From JARYGU01 sp033795365 (lineage in GTDB: Bacteria; Pseudomonadota; Alphaproteobacteria; Rhizobiales; Rhizobiaceae), in contig JARYGU010000004.1 in the NCBI GenBank assembly GCA_033795365.1, forward strand, positions 340,572-404,571: a stretch of 64,000 bases of DNA, given 5' to 3'. The translations under genes and the position numbers were made by a program. The stretch's first letter is position 1. Each line of letters starts with the position of its first letter. The notes beneath the pieces are model-generated. The model was not told the DNA's origin. It ran no database searches and was given only the letters and a program-made list of their open reading frames with translations. Shown here piece by piece: positions 34,015 through 43,284 of this stretch.

Positions 34015-34944
34015 TCATGAGCCAAGCCCGCTCGGCTTCCAAATATGAGTCGACATGATATCGCGCAGCTCCGTCCGCACGGTCCGGAATAAAGGCCGAT
34101 AGGTCGATGACATGGGACGCTGCGACGAGGTCGCCAGAATGAGCTTGCGCGTGATCGGCGGATCGAAAGGCCACACCTCCACACGAGCGGTTTCCGCGAG
34201 AACGTGAACCGACGCGTAGGGCAGAACCGTGAAGCCGGCCCCCTCCTCGACGAGAAGCAGAGTGGACGGCATCGCCTCCAGCTCCATCTCGATGTTGGGA
34301 TAAATGCCGTGCTCGGTGAGAATGTTGTCGAGGAGCCGGCGCAGGCCGTGCGGCCGGCTGGGAAGGATCATAGGCACCCGAGCGAAGATGCCGAGGTCGA
34401 CCGGCCCCGGCAGCGGGCGCATGTCGCCGAAGGCCGGGCCAATGAGAAAAAGCTCGTCGTCCGCCAGCGGTTCCGTCAGCACCGAGGGATGGTTCGGCGA
34501 GTTGTACAATACAGCCGCGTCGACCCGGCCCGCGATCAGCCATTCCAGGATATGCCCGCTGAAGCCCTCGATGACCTGAAGTGCCACGTGGGGGAACTCG
34601 TTTTTAATCTTCTTGACGAGCGGAACGGTCAAAACTGTCCCGACGGAAGGCGGCACGCCCAGCACGAGGCGCCCGCGCGGCGAGGACTTGAGGTTGGCGA
34701 CCGCGTTCTGCGCCAGACGCATGCGTTCTATGATCTCGTCGGCGTGCGCCTTCAGGAGCGTACCGGCCTCGGTCAGGATTACGCCGCGACCGTTGCGGTA
34801 GAAGAGCTCGACCCCGAGTTCTTCCTCGAGCCCCCGGATATGCCGGGTGATCATCGGCTGCGTCACGTTTAGATCGAGTGCGGCTTTGGAAAAGCTGCCT
34901 GCAGCACCGACGGCAATGAAAACCTGAAGCTGTTTTGTGTCCAC
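34015..34944 (-). CDS. LysR-family transcriptional regulator
   Basis: 309-residue LysR regulator. The N-terminal HTH (LQVFIAVGAAGSFSKAALDLNVTQPMITRHIRGLEEELGVELFYR) and linker are followed by the substrate-binding domain (RLVLGVPPSVGTVLTVPLVKKI, LLVEEGAGFTVLPYA). It resembles the Nac/Cbl-like or general aromatic/organic acid group. Start taken as GTG 34944 (VDTKQLQVF); a TTG/GTG 27 bases upstream is in frame. It is co-directional with, and 43 bases after, the decayed SMP-30 gene at the end of the module D run, so it may regulate that run. The link is positional only. Confidence 0.88.
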   Translation of the reverse strand: MDTKQLQVFIAVGAAGSFSKAALDLNVTQPMITRHIRGLEEELGVELFYRNGRGVILTEAGTLLKAHADEIIERMRLAQNAVANLKSSPRGRLVLGVPPSVGTVLTVPLVKKIKNEFPHVALQVIEGFSGHILEWLIAGRVDAAVLYNSPNHPSVLTEPLADDELFLIGPAFGDMRPLPGPVDLGIFARVPMILPSRPHGLRRLLDNILTEHGIYPNIEMELEAMPSTLLLVEEGAGFTVLPYASVHVLAETARVEVWPFDPPITRKLILATSSQRPMSSTYRPLFRTVRTELRDIMSTHIWKPSGLGS

Positions 34945-34987
34945 CGTCAGTCCAGCCCCCCGATGCGGCAAATCGCATCCACTTGCC

Positions 34988-35816
34988 TCAAGACCCGAAA
35001 GGGTGACGCACGCCGCGGATGTTCAGAAACACCGCGTAGACCGACGTCGTCGCCGTGATGAACAGCCGGTTGTTGCGGGGGCCACCAAAAACGAGATTTG
35101 CCACCATTTCAGGAACGCGGATTTTCCCGAGCAGAAATCTCCGCGAACACCCTTGAATTTACCAGCCGGTCGTTTTCGACGTCAAACAACCGTACATGGT
35201 GAGGGGCGCTCCGGTCCGTCAAATAGCCTGAATCCGCAACATAGAGCTGCTTTTCGTCCGGAGAGAATGCAAGTCCGTTGGGCATCGAGAAATCGTCGGC
35301 GACGATGGCGACATCGCCGCTTGTCGGGTCGATGCGATAGACATGGCACCCGGGCTGCTCCTGGACGTCCTTTCGCCCGACATAATCCGAGATGATCCCA
35401 TAGTTCGGATCCGTGAACCAGATGCTGCCGTCGGACTTCACGACGACGTCGTTCGGCGAGTTGAGCCGCCTTCCGTTGCAGGCATTTGCGAGCACGGTAA
35501 GCGAGCCGTCCCATTCGGTCCTCACCACGTGCCGCTCGCCCTGCATGCAGGTTATGAGCCGGCCCTGCCGGTCGCGCGTGCTGCCGTTCGGATTGGAGAC
35601 CTGATTGCGAAACAGCGAAACGGCGCCGGTCTCCTCATCCCATTTCAGCATGCGGTCGTTCGGGATGTCGCTCCAGATCAGACAGCGCATGTCGGCGAAA
35701 TAGACGGGCCCTTCGGCCCATCTGTTGCCGGTATGGATTGTCTCGAGAAAAGCGACCGGATCGATGAGATCGGCAAAGCGCGGATCGAGTATCTCGTAGC
35801 AGGACATAGCTCGCAT
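34988..35816 (-). pseudogene. SMP-30/gluconolactonase pseudogene with internal deletion
   Basis: The first 228 or so codons encode an SMP-30/gluconolactonase beta-propeller (GNRWAEGPVYFADMRCLIWSDIPND, NSPNDVVVKSDGSIWFTDPNYG, FSMPNGLAFSPDEKQLYVADSG). After RVFAEIS the frame breaks into ARENPRS and stops at 35109. The missing C-terminal blade resumes at once in another frame (GKIRVPEMVANLVFGGPRNN, then LFITATTSVYAVFLNIRG) and ends at a TGA at 34988. The intervening DGFRVD-to-GNVW segment of the family (about 35 residues) is gone, so an out-of-frame internal deletion destroyed the gene. The total length (829 bp) is not a multiple of three. It would have opened a sugar lactone in the module D pathway. 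A sequencing error alone would not explain the missing segment. Confidence 0.85.
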
Positions 35817-35819
35817 CCG

Positions 35820-37322
35820 TCAAGGTAGCCGAATCGCCACCGTCTTCGTCTGCGTGTAGAGGTCGAGCGCCTGTGCGCCGAGCTCGCGCCCCCAGCCGGA
35901 CTGTTTGAAGCCGCCGAAGGGCATGGTCACGTCGTTGAAGTTGTGGCAATTGATCCAGACCGTGCCCGACTTGATCTTTGCCGCAAGCCGGTGGGCGGCG
36001 CCGAGATTGTTCGTCCAGATCGAGGCGGCCAGCCCGTATTCGGTATCGTTCGCATCGCGCGCCAGTGCATCGATGTCCTCGTCGTCGAAAGGCATGGCGC
36101 AGACGACCGGACCGAAGATTTCCTCGCGGATGACCGCCATGTCGGGCGTCGTCCGCGAGATGATCGTCGGCTTGACGAAGTAGCCGACGTCGCCCGCGCG
36201 TTCACCGCCGATGACGATCTCCGCCCCGCTAGACCTGCCTTCTTCGATCAGGCGCGTGATGCGTTCCATCTGCTGCTGCGAGACGACCGGGCCGAGTTCC
36301 GTGGCGGGATCGAGGCCGGCGCCGAGCCGAAGCTTTGCAGCGCGTTCGGCGACCCCCGCCATGACCTTGTCGTAGATCTTGCGGTGTACGTAGAAGCGCG
36401 TGCCCGCGCCACAGCTCTGGCCGGCATTGAAGAAGGCTGCGCTGGACGCCCCGGCGACCGCCATGTCGATATCGGCGTCACCAAGGACGATGGTCGGCGC
36501 CTTGCCGCCGAGCTCAAGGCTGATCTTCTTGAGATTGCCGGTCGCCGCGCGCGCGATAAGCTTGCCGACCTCGGTCGAGCCGGTGAAGGCGATCTTGTCG
36601 ATGTCGGAATGGCCAGACATGGCCGCGCCCGCCGCTTCGCCGAAGCCGGTCACGATGTTGATAACGCCCTCCGGGAACCCCGCCTCTTCGACGAGCTTGC
36701 CGAAGTAGAGCGCGCCGACCGGCGTCTGCTCGGCCGGCTTCAGCACGATGGTGCAGCCGGTCGCAAGCGCCGGCGCCACCTTCCAGGCGAGCATCGCAAG
36801 CGGGAAGTTCCACGGGATGATCTGCCCTACGACGCCGACCGGCTCGCGGCGGGTATAGGCGTGCCAGTCGCCCGGCGCGTTGATCGTCATGGATTCGCCG
36901 TTGAGCTTGGTCGCCCAGCCGGCATAGTAGCGGAACGTCTCGGCGGTGAAGGGCACTTCGCCGTTGCGCGAATCGCCGATCGGCTTGCCGCATTCGTAGG
37001 AATTGATCGACCCGAGCATGTCGCCGTGCTGTTCGATCAGATCGGCGAGCTTCCAGATCAACTTCGCTCGCTCGGCCGGCACCAGGCGCGACCACGGGCC
37101 GGAAAAGGCCTTGCGGGCAGCCTTCACCGCAAGATCGACATCGGCCGCCTCGCCAGCCGGAACGGCGGCGATGACCTTGCCGTTGGCCGGGTCGAGAACG
37201 TCCAGAGTCTTGCCCGAAGCGGCCGGCAGCCATTGGCCGCCGATCAGCATCGAATGCTCGCCGGATACGAAGGCGGCAACCTTGAGGTCGAGAAATTTCG
37301 ACGCATCGACATGCGCGGTCAT
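35820..37322 (-). CDS. NAD(P)-dependent aldehyde dehydrogenase
   Basis: 500-residue aldehyde dehydrogenase with a complete active site: Asn173 in IIPWNFP, Glu270 in LELGGKAP and Cys304 in NAGQSCGAG. Resembles betaine-/phenylacetaldehyde-type enzymes. It oxidises an aldehyde to the acid, probably one made by the GMC dehydrogenase of the same run. The gene follows another ALDH gene by 27 bases. Two ALDHs in one operon suggest two successive oxidation steps or two substrate variants. Confidence 0.92.
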   Translation of the reverse strand: MTAHVDASKFLDLKVAAFVSGEHSMLIGGQWLPAASGKTLDVLDPANGKVIAAVPAGEAADVDLAVKAARKAFSGPWSRLVPAERAKLIWKLADLIEQHGDMLGSINSYECGKPIGDSRNGEVPFTAETFRYYAGWATKLNGESMTINAPGDWHAYTRREPVGVVGQIIPWNFPLAMLAWKVAPALATGCTIVLKPAEQTPVGALYFGKLVEEAGFPEGVINIVTGFGEAAGAAMSGHSDIDKIAFTGSTEVGKLIARAATGNLKKISLELGGKAPTIVLGDADIDMAVAGASSAAFFNAGQSCGAGTRFYVHRKIYDKVMAGVAERAAKLRLGAGLDPATELGPVVSQQQMERITRLIEEGRSSGAEIVIGGERAGDVGYFVKPTIISRTTPDMAVIREEIFGPVVCAMPFDDEDIDALARDANDTEYGLAASIWTNNLGAAHRLAAKIKSGTVWINCHNFNDVTMPFGGFKQSGWGRELGAQALDLYTQTKTVAIRLP

Positions 37323-37349
37323 GGGTATCCTCCCGGTCTATTGGTCAGG

Positions 37350-38849
37350 TCAGCGCTGCACGAAGGGCGCGGGAATGGAGTTCCCGGCGTCGATCCATAC
37401 GCTCTTTTCCTGAAGGTATTCATCGATGGCCGTCTGGCCGTTCTCCCGGCCGAAGCCGGACTGCTTGTAACCGCCGAAGGGCGAAAGGTAGCTGGTCGCC
37501 CTGTACATGTTCACCCAGACGCTGCCTGCCTCCAGGCGTTCCGGCATGCGGACGGCGCGGCCGAGATCCTGCGTCCAGACGCCTGCGGCGAGGCCGTAGA
37601 CGCTGTCGTTGGCGATGGCGATCGCCTCTTCCTCGTCCTCGAAGGGTATGATCGACAGGACTGGCCCGAACACCTCTTCCCGGGCGATGCGCATGGATTG
37701 CGCGACATTGCCGAAAATGGTCGGCTCAACGAACCAGCCGCTGGCGATCGCCGGATCTTCCGGCATCTTCCCGCCGAGAAGCTGGCTTGCGCCCTCGTTG
37801 CGGGCGATGTCGATATAGTCGAGCACCTTCCTGCGCTGGGGCTCCGTGGTGATGGGACCTACCTGCGTGTCGGGATCCAGCGGATCGCCGATTCGCGCGG
37901 TGCGGGCGAAGGCGACCAGCTTTTCCGTCACCTCATCATAAACGGACCGCTGGACGAGCGCCCGCGATCCGGCGATGCAGGTCTGGCCGGTCGCAGCAAA
38001 AATACCCGAGACCAGCCCCGGAACTGCTGCCTCCATCTTCGCATCGGCGAATACGATGTTGGCCGATTTGCCGCCGAGTTCCAGCGTGACCTTCTTCAGT
38101 TCGCCGGCAGCCGACTGGTAGACGCGCCGTCCGGTCGCGTCGCCGCCCGTGAAAGCGACCTTCGCGACGACCGGATGAGTGACCAGGCGGTCCCCGATCT
38201 CGCTTCCGTAGCCGGTCACCAGATTGACCACCCCTTTCGGGAACCCCGCCTTCTCGAACAGTTTCGCGAAGGCGACCGCCGAGACGGAGGAAAATTCGGA
38301 AGGCTTCCAGACGACCGTGTTACCGGCTGCAAGCGCCGGCGCGAGCTTCCAGGTCGCCAGCATCAGCGGCGAGTTCCAGGGCGTGATCGCCGTCACCACA
38401 CCGAGCGGCTCGCGGCGCGTGTAGTTGAAGACGCCGGGCTTGTCGATCGGAATGACCCGACCCTCCACCTTGTCGGCAAGTCCGCCGAAAAAGCGGAACC
38501 ACTGCGGGATGTACTTGCACTGCATCCGCATTTCGTTGATCAGCTTGCCGTTGTCCCGCGTTTCGAGAATGGCGAGGTTCTCGGCCTCATCCGCCACGAG
38601 ATCGGCGAATCGGCAGAGAAGCTGCCCGCGCGCCGTGGCGGTCATCGTCCGCCACTCGCCGCGGAAGGCTTCCGCAGCCGCCTCGATCGCCTGATCGGCA
38701 TCGGCGACGCTTGCCCTCGGCACGAGGGCCCAGGCCTTGCCGGTGAAGGGATCGAAGGACTCGAAGTAGTCGCCCGATGCCGCGGCGGCCCAGCGACCGC
38801 CGATCAGCATTTCGAGCTTTTCCTCGGCAAGTGGCGGACGCGCGATCAT
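37350..38849 (-). CDS. NAD(P)-dependent aldehyde dehydrogenase
   Basis: 499-residue aldehyde dehydrogenase; Asn159 in AITPWNSP, Glu257 in LELGGKSA and Cys291 in ATGQTCIAG are present. Clearly different from its downstream neighbour (35820-37322) rather than a recent copy. ATGA overlap with the CMD gene upstream. Closest in style to vanillin/4-hydroxymuconic-type ALDHs, but this is weak. Cytoplasmic. Confidence 0.92.
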   Translation of the reverse strand: MIARPPLAEEKLEMLIGGRWAAAASGDYFESFDPFTGKAWALVPRASVADADQAIEAAAEAFRGEWRTMTATARGQLLCRFADLVADEAENLAILETRDNGKLINEMRMQCKYIPQWFRFFGGLADKVEGRVIPIDKPGVFNYTRREPLGVVTAITPWNSPLMLATWKLAPALAAGNTVVWKPSEFSSVSAVAFAKLFEKAGFPKGVVNLVTGYGSEIGDRLVTHPVVAKVAFTGGDATGRRVYQSAAGELKKVTLELGGKSANIVFADAKMEAAVPGLVSGIFAATGQTCIAGSRALVQRSVYDEVTEKLVAFARTARIGDPLDPDTQVGPITTEPQRRKVLDYIDIARNEGASQLLGGKMPEDPAIASGWFVEPTIFGNVAQSMRIAREEVFGPVLSIIPFEDEEEAIAIANDSVYGLAAGVWTQDLGRAVRMPERLEAGSVWVNMYRATSYLSPFGGYKQSGFGRENGQTAIDEYLQEKSVWIDAGNSIPAPFVQR

Positions 38850-39223
38850 GCCCCGGCTTCCTGCATGGCTTCGCGGGCAAGGCGGAAGGCGTCGACACCG
38901 GCCGGCACCCCGGCATAGATGACGACCTGCAACAGCACTTCACGGATTTCGTCCTTGGTCACGCCGTTGCGCAACGCGCCCTTGACGTGCATCTTCAACT
39001 CGTGCGGTCGGTTGAGCGACGCCAGCATGGCAAGGTTCAGCATGCTGCGGGTCTTTTTGTCCAGCGTATCGCGCCCCCAGACGGCGCCCCAGCAATACTC
39101 CGTCACCAGCTCCTGCAGCGGGCGATTGAAGTCGTCCGCGCTGTTGAACGACTTTTCAACGAACTCCGCCCCGAGAACCGACTTGCGGATTTCCAAACCC
39201 TTGTCGAATACGTCCTTACCCAT
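38846..39223 (-). CDS. Carboxymuconolactone decarboxylase-family protein
   Basis: 125-residue all-helical CMD/AhpD-fold protein (DDFNRPLQELVTEYCWGAVWGRDTLDKKTRSMLNLAMLASLNR...HVKGALRNGVTKDEIREVLLQVVIYAGVPAGVDAF). True 4-carboxymuconolactone decarboxylases have this length and motif, but no other protocatechuate genes are near. It may act as a decarboxylase or small-molecule hydrolase in this pathway. The gene is co-transcribed between the GMC small subunit and the ALDHs. Confidence 0.85.
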   Translation of the reverse strand: MGKDVFDKGLEIRKSVLGAEFVEKSFNSADDFNRPLQELVTEYCWGAVWGRDTLDKKTRSMLNLAMLASLNRPHELKMHVKGALRNGVTKDEIREVLLQVVIYAGVPAGVDAFRLAREAMQEAGA

Positions 39224-39256
39224 TTCGATATTCCTTTCCTGTCAGACTTGGGAGGT

Positions 39257-39664
39257 TCAGAGGCCCGGTGTGGGCCGGTACTTGCGACCACGCGCAATGA
39301 CGTTTCCGAGCGAGCCGTCGGTGATGTATTCCTGCGTCGCTTTCGGGTCGTACTGCACGTTTTCCTGGCCGGGATAACCGATCAGTTCGCGCACCTTCGG
39401 ATTCATGTAATAGGTGGCGATGGCGATCGTGGTGACCGCGCTGAAAGCCGCCGGGCTGTTGCGGTTTATCTCTTCCAGATGAGCCTCCGGCCCGGCGGGA
39501 AGTTCCGTTTGCAGGGCGTCTCCAAAGGCATGCTTCAGATCGTCCCGGAAATCGAGCGCCGTTTCCACGTCGGCAAAGGTACAGACGTCGCTGAACTTCG
39601 GCATCCGCTTGTGCGCCGGGATCAGGAAATCCGCGAGCGCCAGAAAAATCTCGTCCCGCGCCAT
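39257..39664 (-). CDS. GMC dehydrogenase small subunit (gluconate 2-dehydrogenase subunit 3-like)
   Basis: 135-residue helical protein (MARDEIFLALADFLIPAHKRMPKFSDV...ELIGYPGQENVQYDPKA). Small proteins of this kind partner FAD-dependent GMC dehydrogenases. No Tat or Sec signal is visible, whereas periplasmic gluconate/sorbitol dehydrogenases carry one here, so the complex is probably cytoplasmic. Begins one base after the GMC stop codon. An in-frame ATG 33 bases upstream lies within the GMC gene and is rejected. Confidence 0.75.
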   Translation of the reverse strand: MARDEIFLALADFLIPAHKRMPKFSDVCTFADVETALDFRDDLKHAFGDALQTELPAGPEAHLEEINRNSPAAFSAVTTIAIATYYMNPKVRELIGYPGQENVQYDPKATQEYITDGSLGNVIARGRKYRPTPGL

Positions 39665-39665
39665 G

Positions 39666-41330
39666 TCAGGCCACCTTCTGGTTACGGCGCTCGGCAATCA
39701 TCCGGCGCGTGTTGCGGAGCGCGACGGCCATGATGGTGGCCGTCGGGTTCGTTGCGCCCGATGTCGGGAAGGTCGAGGCATCCATGATGTAGAGGTTCGG
39801 CACGTCGTGGCAGGCACCGAACTGGTCGACGACCGATTTCTTCGGGTCGGCGCCCATCACGCAGGTGCCGATCAGGTGCCAGCCGGATTCGCGTACGGGT
39901 GTGGAGACGAGCGTTTCGATCGCGCCCGCCGCCTTCACGGATTCCAGGCAGCGGTCGATGTTGAACTGCAGGAGGCGATTCGAGTTCTCGTTGACCTTGT
40001 AGATGATCTGCGGTGCGGGGAGCCCGTCGGAATCGACGAGATCCTTGGACAGGACCACCTGGTTCGCCTCCTCCGGCAGGTCCTCGCCGACAATGCCCCA
40101 GATCAGCGAATGGCCGAAGCGGCGGTCAACGTTCTCGTGCAGGTTTTCACCCCAGAAGTCCTGGAAACGCCCCTCCTCCGCCACATAGACCTTAGAGCCG
40201 ATGGCACCGGAAACACCGACCGGCCCGCCGGAAGGCATGCAGTTCCACTTCGAGCCGCGCACGAAACCCCGGCTTTCGTCCGTCTCGTAGAATTCCAGCG
40301 AATAGACCTGCTGGCCGAAGGGACCGCGCCAGGAATCGAGCGGATCCTCGTAGGAGGCAAGAACGCTCGCGAAGGGGTGCATCATCAGGCGCTTGCCGAC
40401 AAGGCCCGAGGAATTCGCAAGACCGTCCGGACCGCCGGACATCAACAGCAGCCGCGGCGTGCCGACACCGTTTGCGCAGACGATCACCACCTTGGCGCGC
40501 TGGCGGCGATCCCTGCCGTTGACATCGACATAGACGACGCCGGTAGCAAGGCCCTGATCGTTCGTCTCGATTTCCTTGACGCGGGCCCGGGTCACGAGGC
40601 GCGCGCCGGCCTTCAGGGCAAGCGGCCAATGCGAACGGTCGGTCGTCGATTTTGCCCCTTCGGGACAGCCGGTCAGACAGGTGCCGCGGCGCACGCAGGC
40701 GTTCAGTTCGCCGAATTTCTCGGACGGTATTGCATTGCTGCCCGGCCACCAGTGCCAGCCCATCTTTTCCATGCCGAGCGCACCCCGACGGCCGACGGAG
40801 CCCATCGGCAGGGCCGCGAAGGGATAGGCCGGACGCGGCGGGAAGGCAGGATCACCGGCAAGGCCGGAAACGCCGACTTCCCGCTCGATTTCGAGCTGGT
40901 AGGGTAGAAGATCCTCGTAGCTGAACGGCCAGTCCTCCGCGACGCCGTCCATGGAATGGACGCGGAAATCAGAGGGCAGGAAGTGCATCCACTGCGCGCC
41001 GTAGAGTGTCGCACTGCCGCCGACTCCGGCGAACATGAGCGGATTGATGTCCGTCGTGGACGTGTCGACCGGGTAGTCGTTCGGATTGTCGCGTACGTTG
41101 GGATTGGGATGCCAGAGCTTCGTGCTGACCAGTTCATGCTCCGGACGGGCGCCCGTATAGTCGTTGTATTCTGGCCATTCGCCCTGCTCCAGCACCACGA
41201 CGGAGATGCCGGCACGCGCCAGATGCAGCGCCGCCACGGAGCCGGACGGGCCGGCCCCCACGATGACGACATCCACCTCCTCGTCGCGCCTGGGCCGCGC
41301 GCCCCTGTCGGCTATGTTCTCGATTGCCAT
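39666..41330 (-). CDS. GMC-family FAD-dependent dehydrogenase, large subunit
   Basis: 554-residue glucose-methanol-choline flavoenzyme. The FAD-binding GAGPSG motif is at 25-30 (VDVVIVGAGPSGSVAALHLARAG). The active-site His485 in GWHLIGTC and Asn528 in SGATNPTATIMA match the GMC His/Asn pair. ATG 41330 has GGAGG five bases upstream. With the small subunit it should oxidise an alcohol or sugar hydroxyl. Its cytochrome subunit is missing, so electrons need another acceptor; the divergent ETF/Fe-S system at 46426-50161 is a candidate. First enzyme gene after the module D importer. Confidence 0.88.
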   Translation of the reverse strand: MAIENIADRGARPRRDEEVDVVIVGAGPSGSVAALHLARAGISVVVLEQGEWPEYNDYTGARPEHELVSTKLWHPNPNVRDNPNDYPVDTSTTDINPLMFAGVGGSATLYGAQWMHFLPSDFRVHSMDGVAEDWPFSYEDLLPYQLEIEREVGVSGLAGDPAFPPRPAYPFAALPMGSVGRRGALGMEKMGWHWWPGSNAIPSEKFGELNACVRRGTCLTGCPEGAKSTTDRSHWPLALKAGARLVTRARVKEIETNDQGLATGVVYVDVNGRDRRQRAKVVIVCANGVGTPRLLLMSGGPDGLANSSGLVGKRLMMHPFASVLASYEDPLDSWRGPFGQQVYSLEFYETDESRGFVRGSKWNCMPSGGPVGVSGAIGSKVYVAEEGRFQDFWGENLHENVDRRFGHSLIWGIVGEDLPEEANQVVLSKDLVDSDGLPAPQIIYKVNENSNRLLQFNIDRCLESVKAAGAIETLVSTPVRESGWHLIGTCVMGADPKKSVVDQFGACHDVPNLYIMDASTFPTSGATNPTATIMAVALRNTRRMIAERRNQKVA

Positions 41331-41360
41331 GTCTTCCTCCACTCCCGGCGCCTCGGCGCC

Positions 41361-42332
41361 TCAAACCAGCCGCGTGCGATAGAAAGCCGCCGCGCCGATG
41401 ATGATGATGCCCTTGATGATGAGTTGCATCTCGATCGGAAATCCGAGCAGCAACACGAGATTGTTGATGACGACGAGGACCGCAACGCCGAGCAGCGCGC
41501 CGAGAATGCTGCCGCGTCCGCCCGACAGCGCGACGCCGCCCATGACCGCCGCGACGATCGAGTCGAGCTCGTAGCCCTGGCCGACCCAGTTGGAGACGGT
41601 GCCGACATAACCGAGCAGGAACAGCCCGCCGATTCCCGCACAGACGGAACAGATGACGTAGCAGGCAATGGTGACCCGGTCGGGTGCGATGCCGTTCAGG
41701 AACGCCGCTTTCGGGTTGCTGCCGACCATGAAGATTTCCCGCCCGAACCGGGAACGGTGCAGCACGACGGTGAGAACGATCGCGAGGACCGCAAGCGTCA
41801 CGAGATTGACCGGAATGCCCCAAATACGGCCCGAGGCGAGGAACGACATGCCCGGCGGCAGCGTACTGATCGGCGCGCCGCCGGTATAAGCGAAGCGCAC
41901 GCCCTGAAGGATGATCATCATCGCAAGGGTCGCCAGGAAGGGGCTGACGTTCCTCTTTGCGACCAGCCAGCCGTTGACGACGCCGACGAGCGCCGAAAAG
42001 ACGATGGCGGCAAGGAAGATCGCCGGGATCGCCTCGTTGCTGGTCGCCTTGAACGCCGTGGCAAGCACGGCGACGGTCGCCATCAGCGAGGCGACGGACA
42101 GGTCCAGTCCGCGCACCATGATGACGAAGGCCTGGCCGATGACCACCATGCCGAGCGGGGCGGCGATGGTCAGGACGTTGATCAGGTTCGCGGGCCGCAG
42201 GAAGGTCGGCGAGAGCAGCGCGGCGGCGACGAGAAGCACACCGAGGAAGATGGCCAGCCCGAACCGCTCGAAGAGCGCGGCCATCGAGAAGCTTGTCCTT
42301 GATTTGGGCAGAGTAGCCTCGAGCGGCGCCAT
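41361..42332 (-). CDS. Rib-type ABC transporter permease
   Basis: 323-residue RbsC-family permease (GQAFVIMVRGLDLSVASLMATVAVLA; VMGGVALSGGRGSILGALLG). ATG 42332 (MAPLEATLPK) begins one base after the companion permease stop region. Module D importer subunit; the GMC gene starts 30 bases downstream of its stop. Confidence 0.92.
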   Translation of the reverse strand: MAPLEATLPKSRTSFSMAALFERFGLAIFLGVLLVAAALLSPTFLRPANLINVLTIAAPLGMVVIGQAFVIMVRGLDLSVASLMATVAVLATAFKATSNEAIPAIFLAAIVFSALVGVVNGWLVAKRNVSPFLATLAMMIILQGVRFAYTGGAPISTLPPGMSFLASGRIWGIPVNLVTLAVLAIVLTVVLHRSRFGREIFMVGSNPKAAFLNGIAPDRVTIACYVICSVCAGIGGLFLLGYVGTVSNWVGQGYELDSIVAAVMGGVALSGGRGSILGALLGVAVLVVINNLVLLLGFPIEMQLIIKGIIIIGAAAFYRTRLV

Positions 42333-42333
42333 G

Positions 42334-43284
42334 TCACTTCCTCCGCACGGTGTGGAAACCGACTGCAACGATGATGATCACGCCCTGGATGATCCATTGG
42401 TAGTATGACGACACGCCGACAAAGTTCAGCAGGCTGTTGAGCATGGTTATGAGAAGCACGCCCAGGAACGTGCCGAGCACGCCGCCGCGACCACCGGCGA
42501 GGATGGTTCCGCCGACCACGACCGGAGTGATCGACTGCAGCGTCAACGCGACGCCGATACGCGGATCGCCGACACCGGTGCGAGCGGTGAGGAAGATAGC
42601 TGCGATGCCTGCGCAAAGGCCGGACAGCGCATAGGCCATGATCGTGATACGGCCGACGGGAAAGCCGTTCAGGCGCGCAGCCTCCGGATCCCCACCGACG
42701 AAATAGATGTTCCGTCCGGCGCGCGTGCGCTGGAGCCAAAGCGCGGCGATGGCAAAGACGACGACGAGGACGACGGCACTGACGGGGATGCCGGCGACGT
42801 TCCTGTAGGCGATGTCCTCAAGGGCGCGCGGGATCGAGCCGCCGGGCTCCTTTCGGTACATCAGCGTTGCGCCGAAGATGACCGACGACATCCCGAGCGT
42901 TACGATCAACGGGTGAACGCGTAGGACCACGGTCAGAATGCCGTTCACCGCACCGATGCTCGTCGCCGCGAGAAGGGCCAGCGGAACGGCCAGCCAGATC
43001 AGGTCCGGCCGCCAGTCGAGGAAATTGGCGAGGAAGACGGTAATGGCGCCGACCAGCGAGCCGATGGCAAGGTCGATGCCGCCCATCAGCACCACGAAGG
43101 TCTGTCCGAGGCTGACGAGCCCCAGAACGATGAGTTGCTGGAGCACATTCGTGACGTTGCGCCAAGTGAGAAAACGGTCCGACAGGGCGCCACCAGCCAC
43201 GAGAATGAGCAGGATGAGCACCGCCACGATCAGGTAGGACAGCATCAGACGGTTGCGCCGCAGGTCCATGAGAAGAGTGGTCAT
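42334..43284 (-). CDS. Rib-type ABC transporter permease
   Basis: 316-residue RbsC-family permease (GQTFVVLMGGIDLAIGSLVGAITVF; VVGGTILAGGRGGVLGTFLG). The ATG at 43284 overlaps the ATPase stop as ATGA; a longer in-frame extension into the ATPase gene is rejected. Partner of the permease at 41361-42332. Confidence 0.92.
   Translation of the reverse strand: MTTLLMDLRRNRLMLSYLIVAVLILLILVAGGALSDRFLTWRNVTNVLQQLIVLGLVSLGQTFVVLMGGIDLAIGSLVGAITVFLANFLDWRPDLIWLAVPLALLAATSIGAVNGILTVVLRVHPLIVTLGMSSVIFGATLMYRKEPGGSIPRALEDIAYRNVAGIPVSAVVLVVVFAIAALWLQRTRAGRNIYFVGGDPEAARLNGFPVGRITIMAYALSGLCAGIAAIFLTARTGVGDPRIGVALTLQSITPVVVGGTILAGGRGGVLGTFLGVLLITMLNSLLNFVGVSSYYQWIIQGVIIIVAVGFHTVRRK

Noticed and set aside
35943..38918. 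A 991-codon open frame on the plus strand
   Set aside because: Antisense to the two aldehyde dehydrogenase genes, whose active sites are intact; no domain seen.
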